From an uncultured Clostridia bacterium (lineage in GTDB: Bacteria > Bacillota_A > Clostridia > TANB77 > CAG-508): 13,982 bases of DNA. The notes beneath the pieces were generated by a model. That model did no database searches and was not told the origin of the DNA. It worked only from the letters and a program-made list of their open reading frames with translations. Shown piece by piece: positions 1-7,396 of this stretch. The stretch is taken from contig CANBLA010000016.1 in NCBI GenBank assembly GCA_947369305.1, positions 1 to 13,982 of the forward strand. Direction: 5' to 3'. The translations under genes and the position numbers were made by a program. Numbering within the stretch: the first letter of the stretch is position 1; each line of letters begins with the position of its first letter.

Positions 1-686
1 GTTGTATTCATAATTTCACCTTCGTCTTCTGCCTTTGATGTCGTTGTACTATTTAGTTCACTTAGGCTACTTGCATTTACTTTAATGTCTCTAACATTTA
101 GAGTAACTTGCAACTTATCTTCATTTTTCTTCATTGTGAAATCATTGATTTCGAAATTTAATCGATCATCATCTTCTATATCATAAATAAAATCTGTTAA
201 ATTGATATATTGCCCAGTAATCACAAATTTCAAATCGCATACAATATAATTACTAGATGTATTATTGATAGAATTTGCCGATGTAAAATTTTTAATAATA
301 TCAAATTTCAAATCAATTCCCTCTTCAGTTGCGTAATTTCCAAGGATTGTCCACAAAAAGGCGACATCATAAATATCTTTCAATTCACTTCCAACAATTG
401 GTTCTGTTGGATTTTCCACACTCGGTGGAATAATTTGTTCATATTCTTCTTTTGTATCATTGTAAGTTTGAATTACTTTTTTTAATTGTGCTTTTTTATT
501 TTCAAAGTCAGTTGTTGAATTTCTTTCCAACTCCAAAGATGCCGTTTCCAATCTTTTACTTGAACTTTCTAATTCACGAATACTTGAAATTTTTTCTCTA
601 ATGAATGGTTGTTCCCCAAAAAATAATTCATAACAACCAAACAACAATACTATTAAAACAATTGATAATGCTATTTTTCTTGTCAT
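1..686 (-). CDS. PilO-like type IV pilus inner-membrane protein, 3' end outside the window
   Basis: An open frame of 228 codons runs from the ATG at 686 to the window edge without a stop, so the C-terminus is missing. The protein has one N-terminal membrane segment (about residues 5-21), then a charged helical stretch likely to be coiled coil (about 27-70). An alpha/beta domain follows with a strand pattern like PilO, including VCDLKFVITGQY and LQVTLNVRDI. PilO pairs with PilN in the inner-membrane alignment complex of type IV pili. The start overlaps the stop of the PilM-PilN gene as ATGA, which implies translational coupling and supports the assignment. Sequence similarity of PilO proteins is low, so the call rests mainly on architecture and neighbour. 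Confidence 0.75.
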   Translation of the reverse strand, partial: MTRKIALSIVLIVLLFGCYELFFGEQPFIREKISSIRELESSSKRLETASLELERNSTTDFENKKAQLKKVIQTYNDTKEEYEQIIPPSVENPTEPIVGSELKDIYDVAFLWTILGNYATEEGIDLKFDIIKNFTSANSINNTSSNYIVCDLKFVITGQYINLTDFIYDIEDDDRLNFEINDFTMKKNEDKLQVTLNVRDIKVNASSLSELNSTTTSKAEDEGEIMNT

Positions 687-2323
687 GGCAAATCTCCTTC
701 TATCGTTACTTCAACAACAGAACCATTTTTTTGTCCAGGTGTTGATTTTACATTTTGCAAAATTCCATTGGTTGTAAGAACCGCTTTGAAATAGCCTAGT
801 TGTTCATATTTCTCAGCCTCAGCTTTTATGACAATATGATTTGACGAAGTATTTTCTATAGAAGTTAATTTTACTTTCTTAGGTATTACAAACATAACTC
901 TATTTAATAAATTAGGAATCGAATCTTTTCCAATTACTCTTTGACCACTTTCTGTTGTTTGTTCTGTATCTGGCTCCGTATTGGTAAGTTCATCAATTAA
1001 TCTTTGATACGTATTACTTCTTGTCGAAATCATTTGAATATCAGAATCGATTTTAGCTAATTCGACTTTGGCTTTCTGTGAAGCTTGCGAAACTTCTGTC
1101 ATCTTTTTATCGATCTGTTTTGTAATAACAGAACTAAATCCCACAAACAAAACAGATGCAATTACACAAGCAAAAATCCCTCTTATCAATAATTTATCTG
1201 AACTTTGCAATGGCGCTGTAAAATCATTTTTAATATTAGTTCCCAAGTTAGTAAAATAGTCCTTCATCGAATCCAAGCTAACTTCTGCTGTTAAAACAGA
1301 ACCGCCGTTCCCACCTGCTGTTTTCACAAAATTAATTTCCTTATTTCCAATTCCTAAACCTTCCAATGCCAAAGCAATTGCAGAATTCACTTCAATATAC
1401 TCTTTAATTGGCATTTGCATCAATCCTGTATTCACAAAATATGGTTTTAATACTTCACATTTTGAAGATGTAATATATTCTTGGAAAAACAAATCAATAT
1501 TATTAATACAAGTCCCTAAACCTGTAATATACACTTTATCAATATTAGAAAAGAACCCACTAATAATACTTCTTGTTTCTGTTGCAATTTTCGACAACGT
1601 GGTTGTAACCATGTCCATATATTCACTCGTATCAGCATACAATTCTGACGAATTTTGCGTATAAACAGACATGTTTCTACAAACATCATACGCTTTTGCA
1701 AAAGAATTTTCTACTTTATTAATATTATCAAGAACTTCTTTCATTCCTTCTTCTAAGGTATCAATCTGATAAAGTTGTCCATCAATAATTGTTGTTATTT
1801 TTGTTTTTGACTCAATATTTACAATCACAATATTTTGTCTTCCATCAATTTCAACTAAATTTGCTATACTAGTTGAAATTGGTGTCATCGTTGCCACTTT
1901 CTTTCCTTCAAACAAACTTTTTCTTTTTGCAATTTCATTTTTATTTGCAATCACAGTTAAAGCTTTATTTTTTTCTGGATTTTCTTTTGTATCAACCAAC
2001 ACATATTTGTGTTCTATTGAAGATTTATTATAGCCTTTTTCACTACACATCATTTCATATTCAAGTTGTATTGCCTTCTTGACATCCTTTTTACTTAACA
2101 AGCTTGATACTTCAAAAGTACTATAAAGTTCATCCGATATATTAACACTAATGGGAACTTTATAACTATAAGTCTCACTAATAATTCTATTCAAAGTGCT
2201 AATCAAGTCATTGTCATAAAATGCAACATTGTAAGCTTCGACTTTTATATCGTCTCTATCTTTTTGCAATTTTGCATATTTAATTATATTTTCTTCTATA
2301 TAAATCCCTAAACTGCTTTGCAT
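683..2323 (-). CDS. PilM-PilN fusion protein of type IV pilus assembly
   Basis: This 546-residue protein joins two pilus-assembly parts. Residues 1 to about 330 resemble PilM, the cytoplasmic actin-like ATPase-fold protein, starting with SLGIYIEENIIKYAKL and ending with the ITGLG and NSAIALALEGLG segments. Residues about 379-401 form a membrane helix, about 402-445 a helical coiled segment, and 470-546 a PilN-like periplasmic-type domain. PilM normally binds the cytoplasmic tail of PilN, so the fusion fixes that pairing; fused PilMN proteins are known from clostridia. The ATG at 2323 has a good ribosome site (GAAGGAG). The gene is followed directly by the PilO-like gene, and the remaining pilus genes should lie beyond the left edge. 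No in-frame CGG occurs in this long gene. Confidence 0.85.
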   Translation of the reverse strand: MQSSLGIYIEENIIKYAKLQKDRDDIKVEAYNVAFYDNDLISTLNRIISETYSYKVPISVNISDELYSTFEVSSLLSKKDVKKAIQLEYEMMCSEKGYNKSSIEHKYVLVDTKENPEKNKALTVIANKNEIAKRKSLFEGKKVATMTPISTSIANLVEIDGRQNIVIVNIESKTKITTIIDGQLYQIDTLEEGMKEVLDNINKVENSFAKAYDVCRNMSVYTQNSSELYADTSEYMDMVTTTLSKIATETRSIISGFFSNIDKVYITGLGTCINNIDLFFQEYITSSKCEVLKPYFVNTGLMQMPIKEYIEVNSAIALALEGLGIGNKEINFVKTAGGNGGSVLTAEVSLDSMKDYFTNLGTNIKNDFTAPLQSSDKLLIRGIFACVIASVLFVGFSSVITKQIDKKMTEVSQASQKAKVELAKIDSDIQMISTRSNTYQRLIDELTNTEPDTEQTTESGQRVIGKDSIPNLLNRVMFVIPKKVKLTSIENTSSNHIVIKAEAEKYEQLGYFKAVLTTNGILQNVKSTPGQKNGSVVEVTIEGDLP

Positions 2324-2359
2324 TTTTTTCTCCTTCGAATTCGTTTACACTATATTCTA

Positions 2360-2388
2360 TATATATCTATAAATTTACGAAAAGTCAA
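2360..2388 (-). promoter_or_regulatory. Candidate sigma-A promoter for the PilM-PilN gene
   Basis: On the minus strand TTGACT (2388-2383) is followed after 17 bases by TATATA (2365-2360), about 37 bases before the start codon. The -10 match is only moderate and the region is very AT-rich, so the exact -10 is uncertain. Confidence 0.45.
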
Positions 2389-2418
2389 TAGAATTGCAAA
2401 ATGTAATACAAATATAAC

Positions 2419-2448
2419 ATTTTTGTAATATTTTTGTAACATTTTGTC
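2419..2448. repeat. Tandem 11-bp direct repeats upstream of the pilus genes
   Basis: ATTTTTGTAAT (2419-2429) is followed directly by ATTTTTGTAAC (2430-2440) and by a partial third copy, ATTTTGTC (2441-2448). The 11-bp period is close to one helical turn. The repeats lie in the 282-bp divergent spacer between the pilus and spore operons, upstream of the candidate -35 of the pilus promoter. They could bind a regulator or be low-complexity AT sequence. The rest of this spacer shows no gene. Confidence 0.45.
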
Positions 2449-2545
2449 TTATTTCAAACAAACCTTTTATTTCCGTATGCTTTAAATAATTCTATTTTTC
2501 CCAAGATTTAAAAATTAATACATCCTACTAAAATTTTAAATTAAT

Positions 2546-2574
2546 GTATATTTATACTTTTTTTGGAAAATCTA
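2546..2574 (+). promoter_or_regulatory. Weak candidate forespore (sigma-G/F) promoter for the spoVA operon
   Basis: GTATA (2546-2550) fits the forespore sigma -35 pattern. AAATCTA (2568-2574), after 17 bases, matches the -10 pattern CATWHTA at five of seven positions. Expression under sigma-G is known for spoVA operons in Bacillus; the element itself is only a partial match. Confidence 0.3.
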
Positions 2575-2605
2575 TAACCATAAAATAATTCACAAGGAGG
2601 AAATT

Positions 2606-2845
2606 ATGAATTCAGAAAAACACATAAAAGTCACAGGTTATTCAAATATTTCTTGGAAAGATGCCATTGTCAAGACCATTGACGAAGCTTCCAAAACCAT
2701 TACCAATTTAACTAATGTAATCGTATTAGAGCAACGCGCTAGCATCACAGGAAATAAAATTGTTGAATATATGGTAGATTTAGACATTTCATTTAGAATC
2801 GAACCATTCCAATCTGCCCCTAATGATGACACAGATAATATGTAA
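2606..2845 (+). CDS. Dodecin family flavin-binding protein
   Basis: This 79-residue protein matches the dodecin pattern along its length. It has a short first strand (KVTGYSNIS), then SWKDAIVKTIDEASKTITNL forming the helix, then VIVLEQRASI and a last strand VEYMVDLDISFRIE. Trp17 corresponds to the tryptophan that stacks on flavin, and Gln43 to the conserved glutamine near the ligand. Dodecins form hollow dodecamers that store or buffer FMN, riboflavin or related compounds. It has an excellent ribosome site (AAGGAGG) and is the first gene of the spoVA operon, 26 bases before spoVAC. That position suggests expression in the forespore, so it may store or protect flavin in spores, which is inference. 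The acidic tail after residue 66 is slightly longer than usual. Confidence 0.9.
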   Translation: MNSEKHIKVTGYSNISWKDAIVKTIDEASKTITNLTNVIVLEQRASITGNKIVEYMVDLDISFRIEPFQSAPNDDTDNM

Positions 2846-2871
2846 AAACTTATAAAAAGAAAGGAACGTTT

Positions 2872-3337
2872 ATGAAACAAATTAATAGTAAAGAGGAATA
2901 CCAGCAATATGTTGACCAAAAAACTCCTAATTCTCCCATCTTAAAAAACTGTTTTAATGCCTTTTGGGTTGGGCGGACTTATCTGTGCTATTGGTCAAAT
3001 CATATTTGAAATTTGCAAAACACGTGGCATTGATGAAACAATTTCTTATACAATTGTTTCCATTATTTTAATTTTTATCAGTGCCTTTTTAACCGCACTT
3101 AACATTTTCAATAAAATTGGAAAATTTGCTGGTGCTGGTTCTTTAGTACCCATCACAGGATTTGCCAATTCAGTTGTATCTCCTGCTATGGAATACAAAT
3201 CAGAAGGTTACGTTACAGGTGTTGGTGCTAAAATGTTTACTGTTGCTGGACCGGTTTTAGTCTATGGAATTTCCAGCAGTATTATTATTGGAATTATTTA
3301 CATTATATTTAATACACAATCCATTACATTAATTTAA
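2872..3337 (+). CDS. spoVAC: Stage V sporulation protein AC (SpoVAC), read through a +1 shift at CGG
   Basis: SpoVAC is a membrane channel subunit that moves dipicolinic acid into the forespore and releases it at germination. The ATG at 2872 follows GAAAGGAAC. Residues 1-34 end in SPILKNCFNAFWVG, matching the usual SpoVAC start. The zero frame then meets CGG at 2974 and stops at 3007-3009, giving only 45 residues. Skipping the C continues with GLICAIGQIIFE and the typical SPAMEYKSEG and GVGAKMFTVAGPVLVYG segments. The combined product is 154 residues, the normal length. Membrane helices lie near 34-50, 56-79 and 122-146. It sits between the dodecin gene and spoVAD in the usual spoVA order. 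The shift restores the second glycine of the conserved VGGLIC segment. Confidence 0.92.
2974..2976 (+). other. In-frame CGG +1 recoding site in spoVAC
   Basis: Zero frame reads GTT GGG CGG ACT. The family requires GTT GGG GGA CTT (VGGL), so the C at 2974 is extra and C-GGA is read as one glycine (residue 35). Removing one G from the preceding GGG gives the same protein, so the extra base is ambiguous by alignment here, but the CGG reading fits all six sites. Confidence 0.85.
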
Positions 3338-3381
3338 GCATCCTATGAGTTAGCATAAATTTTAGGAAAGGAAAATATCGT

Positions 3382-4413
3382 ATGAAAAAAATAGGAAATC
3401 AAAGTTATGTTATGACAACACCTGTTAATATTTTATCAACCGCCTGCATTGTTGGTCCTAAAGAAAAAGACGGTCCCCTAAATCCGTATTTCGACCAATG
3501 TTTAGAAGATGAATTTTGGGGCGAAAACAGCTGGGAAAAAGCAGAAAGCAAAATCATCAAAGAAACAGTTAATATGGCAATTGCCAAATCCAAAATAGCA
3601 TCTAGTGAATTGGACTTTTGTTTTGCTGGTGATTTACTAAATCAATGCATCTCATCTTCTTTTGGATTACGCGAATCTAATATTCCCTTTTTCGGAATTT
3701 TCGGTGCTTGTTCCACTTTTGGCGAAGCCTTAACATTAGGTTCTATGAGCATTGATGGAGATTTTGCTTGCAACGTCATTTGTGCAGCTTCCAGTCATTT
3801 TTGTAGCGCCGAAAAACAATTTCGTTTTCCGCTAGAGCTTGGTAATCAGCGTGCGCCATCCAGTCAATGGACAGTAACTGGCTCTGGTAGTGCTGTTCTT
3901 TCAAAAACAGGAGACGGTCCATATATTACAGCCATTACGCCCGGCAAAATTGTTGACATGGGCATTAAAGATGCCAACAACATGGGAGCCGCCATGGCAG
4001 GAGCAGCGCAAGATACATTGCTTTGTCACTTTAAAGACACAGGAAGAAAACCAAGCTATTATGATGCTATCTTTACTGGTGATTTAGGTCACATCGGAAA
4101 AGATATTTTAATTGACTTAATGGAATCAAAAGGCTACAACATCAAAGCCAACTACAACGATTGTGGCGTCTTAATTTTTGATCAAGATAAGCAAGATACC
4201 CATGCAGGTGGTTCTGGTTGTGGCTGTAGCGCCAGTGTATTTTGTGGCTATATTTCGCATATGTTCAAAGAGAAAAAATATCAAAAAATTCTCTTTATGC
4301 CAACAGGTGCCTTAATGAACTCAACCAGTTCACAACAAGGTGAAAGCATTCCCGGAATTGCCCATGCTGTAGCAATTGAAGCACAATTCCCATCAGACTT
4401 ACCGAAAAATTAA
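3382..4413 (+). CDS. spoVAD: Stage V sporulation protein AD (SpoVAD)
   Basis: This 343-residue protein has the thiolase-like fold family signature of SpoVAD. Features are STACIVGPKEKDGPLNPYFD near the N-terminus, GDLLNQCISSSFGLRE, FFGIFGACSTFGEALTLG with Cys110, and FTGDLGHIGKDILIDLM in the C-terminal half. SpoVAD is a soluble protein on the forespore inner membrane that binds dipicolinic acid and works with SpoVAC and SpoVAE in its transport. Length is normal for the family. The start at 3382 follows AGGAAAGGAAAA. It lies 44 bases after spoVAC and is followed after 19 bases by spoVAE. The gene is intact: all seven CGG triplets in it are out of frame, for example TTC GGA and GAC GGT. Confidence 0.97.
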   Translation: MKKIGNQSYVMTTPVNILSTACIVGPKEKDGPLNPYFDQCLEDEFWGENSWEKAESKIIKETVNMAIAKSKIASSELDFCFAGDLLNQCISSSFGLRESNIPFFGIFGACSTFGEALTLGSMSIDGDFACNVICAASSHFCSAEKQFRFPLELGNQRAPSSQWTVTGSGSAVLSKTGDGPYITAITPGKIVDMGIKDANNMGAAMAGAAQDTLLCHFKDTGRKPSYYDAIFTGDLGHIGKDILIDLMESKGYNIKANYNDCGVLIFDQDKQDTHAGGSGCGCSASVFCGYISHMFKEKKYQKILFMPTGALMNSTSSQQGESIPGIAHAVAIEAQFPSDLPKN

Positions 4414-4432
4414 AATAGAAAGGAGAAAATTT

Positions 4433-4801
4433 ATGGATTGGATGATGGTTTTAAAAGCCTTTATTTTAGGTGGAATTTTATGCATCATTGGACAAATTTT
4501 AATTGATAAAACAAAACTAACACCAGCTCGTATCTTAGTTGCTTATGTAACAATTGGCGCTATTTTAGGCGGTTTAGGTTGGTACAAATATTTAATCGAG
4601 TGGGGTGGTTGTGGTGCAACAGTTCCACTTACTGGTTTTGGAAATCTACTTTCCAAAGGCGCCATTGAAGAAGTAAAATCGAGTGGGTTAATTGGTGCTT
4701 TTGTTGGCGGAACAAAAGCTGCCGCAGGTGGAATTGCCGCAGCAATTTTCTTTGGTTATATTGCATCTTTGGTGTCAAAACCAAAAATAAAAAAACAATA
4801 A
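4433..4801 (+). CDS. spoVAE: Stage V sporulation protein AE (SpoVAE)
   Basis: This 122-residue, very hydrophobic protein carries the SpoVAE pattern: FILGGILCIIGQILIDKTKL at the N-terminus, then GATVPLTGFGNLLSKGAIEEV and GLIGAFVGGTKAAAGGIAAAIFFGY. It resembles SpoVAC in layout, as expected for the two membrane subunits of the dipicolinic acid channel. I chose the ATG at 4433 because AGGAG lies just upstream. The frame is open further upstream into spoVAD, but that extension has no ribosome site. It ends 11 bases before the DUF421 gene, within one operon. Confidence 0.95.
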   Translation: MDWMMVLKAFILGGILCIIGQILIDKTKLTPARILVAYVTIGAILGGLGWYKYLIEWGGCGATVPLTGFGNLLSKGAIEEVKSSGLIGAFVGGTKAAAGGIAAAIFFGYIASLVSKPKIKKQ

Positions 4802-4812
4802 AAGAGGTTATT

Positions 4813-5523
4813 ATGCAGGATATTTTAAAAGTTATTATTTTATCCATTGTTTCTGAAATCGTGTTGTTTATTTTGGCAAAATTAATGGGAAACAAGGAAA
4901 TTTCACAACTTAGTATGTTTGATTATGTAATTGGAATTACAATTGGTTCAATTGCGGCAGAAATGGCAACTGCTTTGGAGTCAGATTATATGCAACCACT
5001 CGTTGCAATGATTGTGTATGCACTTGTTGCCATTGCTATTTCTTTAATTTGTGAAAAATCTTTAAAAGCACGACGATTTATTTATGGCAATTCCTTAGTT
5101 TTGTTGGACAACGGAAAATTATATCGAAAGAATTTTAAAACAGCAAAATTAGACTTAAATGAATTCTTAGTACAATGTAGAGTAAACGGGTATTTTAATT
5201 TATCTGAAATTAAAACAGCAATTTTAGAAACAAACGGCAAAATTAGTTTTTTACCAAAAAATATCAATCGTCCTACCACACCCGCTGACTTTAACATGAC
5301 ACCCGAACCCGCTAGCATTGATGTTAATCTAATCGTTGACGGACACATTTTGCACGAAAATTTACAAGCCTCTGGTCATGATGAAATGTGGTTACAAAAA
5401 CAACTTGTTTCACAAGGTTTTGAAAAACCTGCCCAAGTTTTTTTAGCAACTTTGGACAGGCAAAATAATTTAAGTATCTATAAAAATAATGATTTGGAAA
5501 GTTCACATGATTTTTTTGAATAA
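4813..5523 (+). CDS. DUF421 (YetF-like) membrane protein of the spoVA operon
   Basis: This 236-residue protein has three predicted membrane helices (about residues 4-23, 37-54 and 62-82). A soluble DUF421 domain follows, with segments such as ARRFIYGNSLVLLDNGKLYR and AILETNGKISFLPK. DUF421 genes are often found beside spoVA genes in clostridia. In Bacillus, related YetF and 2Duf proteins sit in the spore inner membrane and influence permeability and heat resistance. A similar spore-membrane role is inferred here from the operon position, 11 bases after spoVAE. The ribosome site is AGAGG. Its stop codon TAA (5521-5523) directly abuts the stop of the convergent exchanger gene. Confidence 0.88.
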   Translation: MQDILKVIILSIVSEIVLFILAKLMGNKEISQLSMFDYVIGITIGSIAAEMATALESDYMQPLVAMIVYALVAIAISLICEKSLKARRFIYGNSLVLLDNGKLYRKNFKTAKLDLNEFLVQCRVNGYFNLSEIKTAILETNGKISFLPKNINRPTTPADFNMTPEPASIDVNLIVDGHILHENLQASGHDEMWLQKQLVSQGFEKPAQVFLATLDRQNNLSIYKNNDLESSHDFFE

Positions 5524-6499
5524 CTATCCATTAAACATGACCAAACTTACCATATACAAAGCATAAATAAACACAAATGGCACACCATTTCCACGTGTCA
5601 TTTTGTTTTTTTCACCCACAAATGGAAATAAACTTAGCATTATAGTCCCCAAAATCAAAACAACCATATATTTATTATAACTCACCGCATAATTAATTGG
5701 GCACAAAAATGCTGACGTCCCAATAATTAATAAAATATTAAATATTTGCGACCCCAAAATATTACCAATCGCCATATCTGTTTCACCCTTACGTGTCGCA
5801 GTAATCGATGTGATTAATTCTGGCAAACTAGTGCTAACTGCTACAATTGTCAAACTAATCAATTCCTCACTAATACCAAATGACCCTGCTATTGCCACAC
5901 AAGAATTCACAACCAAATCGCCACCTAATTTTAATCCAACAATTCCTATAATAATATCAAAAATCGCTTTTAGGATATTGGTTGACGTTTTTGTTTCTGT
6001 AGAATTTTCTCTATCTTGTAAGTCAAATTCTCCCCCTGTTTTGGCCATAATAATATTGTAAATAATATAGAAAACACAAAGTATCAGTAAAATAATTCCT
6101 TCATTTTTAGTAATTAAATGAGCATTTTCTGTATTACCATTATTACATAAAACAAATAAAAGAACAGTTACAAATAAAGTAATAGGATTTTCAATTAACC
6201 TCGTTTGCTTTTTAAATTCAAGTGGTTTAATAATCGAACACAAACCTAAAATCAAAAACATATTGGCAATATTACTACCAATAATATTTCCTACTGAAAT
6301 ATCAGAATGTCCTTCTAATGCTGATGTAACACTTACAACTAGTTCTGGCATAGAAGTTCCAACTGCTACAATCGTAAGACCGAATTACAATCTCCGGAAT
6401 ATGAAATCGTTTCGCTATACTACTTGCCCCATCAACTAAATAATCTGCTCCTTTTACAAGCAATATAAAACCTATTATTATCCATACAATATCTAACAT
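5524..6499 (-). CDS. CaCA-family (YrbG-like) calcium/cation exchanger, read through a +1 shift at CGG
   Basis: The combined product is 324 residues, normal for bacterial YrbG-type exchangers, which move Ca2+ against Na+, K+ or H+. The ATG at 6499 follows GAGAGGAAAA. Residues 1-39 form the first helix and end HIPEIVI. The zero frame then meets CGG at 6382-6380 and leaves the family sequence. Skipping the C gives GLTIVAVGTSMPELVVS, the first alpha-repeat, with Glu in the ion site. The second alpha-repeat, LTIVAVSTSLPELITSIT, follows in the C-terminal half, with NILGSQIFNILLIIG after it. The shift falls exactly on the glycine opening alpha-repeat 1. The gene starts 43 bases after the transglycosylase gene and probably shares its promoter. 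Without the shift, only 65 residues are made. Confidence 0.92.
6380..6382 (-). other. In-frame CGG +1 recoding site in the CaCA exchanger
   Basis: Zero frame reads GTA ATT CGG TCT TAC. The family requires GTA ATT GGT CTT ACG (VIGLT), so C-GGT is read as one glycine (residue 40). Unlike the spoVAC case, the extra base is clearly the C. Confidence 0.92.
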
Positions 6500-6542
6500 A
6501 TCTTTTCCTCTCTTTATTCATCATATAGCATAACCTTAAAAT

Positions 6543-7241
6543 TTATTCATTCACTAAGATAATTTTTCCTGCTTCTTCTTCAGTTAAATACCCCTGCCTA
6601 ATCATTTTTCTAACAACTTGCCCTTGACGTTGTCTGGCAAGTTCTGGATTTTTCGTTGGTGCATATACCGATGGTGCATTTGGAATTCCTGCAAGCAACG
6701 TACATTCATATAAATTCATATCCTTTGGCAACTTATCAAAATAACCTTCGGATGCTTCTTTTACACAATAATAGCCATCTCCAAAATACGAAGTATTCAC
6801 ATACAATTCAAAAATTTCTTCTTTCGAACATTGCGCCTCAATATCAATTGCCATAAAAATTTCTGCGATTTTTCGAGTAACTTTCTTTTCTTGGGTAAAA
6901 TAAGTATTTTTCGCAAGTTGCTGAGTAATTGTGCTTCCGCCTTCTTTAAACTTCATTTCTTTTAAATCAATTAAAATTGCTCTTCCGATACTAATCAAAT
7001 CAACCCCATCGTGTTTTGAAAATCGTTTATCTTCCACAGCAATAACAGCATTAATATAATCTTGTGGCAATTCCTTATACGTCGTGTAATTTTCATTGGA
7101 TTTAATTTCAGCAATCTTTTCTGCAATACTCATTGTATGAATTGCTTCTCTATATAAATCGTATCCCTGTTTTATAAAATAAGTGGCAATTCCAATAATT
7201 ACAACTATTATTACAAATATTATTTTCTTCAGTAGTTTCAT
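6543..7241 (-). CDS. Monofunctional peptidoglycan glycosyltransferase (GT51, MtgA-like)
   Basis: This 232-residue protein polymerises lipid II into glycan chains at the outer face of the membrane. One N-terminal helix (about residues 6-23) anchors it. The GT51 motifs follow in order: AVEDKRFSKHDGVD with catalytic Glu70, GGSTITQQLAKN (101-112), RKIAEIFMAIDIE (123-135) and ELYVNTSYFGDG (145-156). There is no transpeptidase domain, so this is a monofunctional enzyme, and its length is normal for that class. The ribosome site is AAAGGAG. It is the first gene of a likely two-gene unit with the CaCA exchanger. No in-frame CGG. Confidence 0.93.
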   Translation of the reverse strand: MKLLKKIIFVIIVVIIGIATYFIKQGYDLYREAIHTMSIAEKIAEIKSNENYTTYKELPQDYINAVIAVEDKRFSKHDGVDLISIGRAILIDLKEMKFKEGGSTITQQLAKNTYFTQEKKVTRKIAEIFMAIDIEAQCSKEEIFELYVNTSYFGDGYYCVKEASEGYFDKLPKDMNLYECTLLAGIPNAPSVYAPTKNPELARQRQGQVVRKMIRQGYLTEEEAGKIILVNE

Positions 7242-7270
7242 TTATTACTCCTTTTGTAAATTTGTTATTC

Positions 7271-7299
7271 ATTATATATATTTTTTTTTATTTTTACAA
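7271..7299 (-). promoter_or_regulatory. Sigma-A promoter for the transglycosylase gene
   Basis: On the minus strand TTGTAA (7299-7294) is followed after 17 bases by a perfect TATAAT (7276-7271), about 30 bases before the start codon. The spacer is nearly all A and T. Confidence 0.6.
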
Positions 7300-7334
7300 G
7301 ATAGTTTGTAGAATTTTTATATTTTATTTATCAC

Positions 7335-7368
7335 AAAAACCTTTGATTAAAATAAATCAAAGGTTTTT
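7335..7368 (-). terminator. Rho-independent terminator after the Nudix gene
   Basis: A perfect 14-bp stem (7335-7348 with 7355-7368, arms AAAAACCTTTGATT and AATCAAAGGTTTTT) closes a 6-base loop. On the minus strand it ends in a run of T, 28 bases after the Nudix stop codon. It is symmetric enough to act on either strand. Confidence 0.85.
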
Positions 7369-7396
7369 ATCGTTTTTTACGCATACTAAATAAACT

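Noticed and set aside
210..485. Plus-strand open frame of 91 codons opposite the pilO-like gene
   Set aside because: It is an antisense shadow of an AT-rich coding region, with no ribosome site and no family resemblance. The same applies to the other short frames opposite or inside the annotated genes.
2475..2527. Second forespore-type promoter (GTATG at 2475, CATCCTA at 2521)
   Set aside because: Each half matches the sigma-G pattern, but the spacing is far too long for one promoter.
2960..2985. prfB-like shift site with a stimulatory Shine-Dalgarno element and stop codon
   Set aside because: The CGG sites share no upstream purine-rich element, no slippery codon and no stop at the shift position; CGG is the only shared feature.
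2957..3337. SpoVAC starting at ATG 2957
   Set aside because: No ribosome site precedes it, and the upstream frame from 2872 encodes the conserved SpoVAC N-terminus with a good ribosome site.
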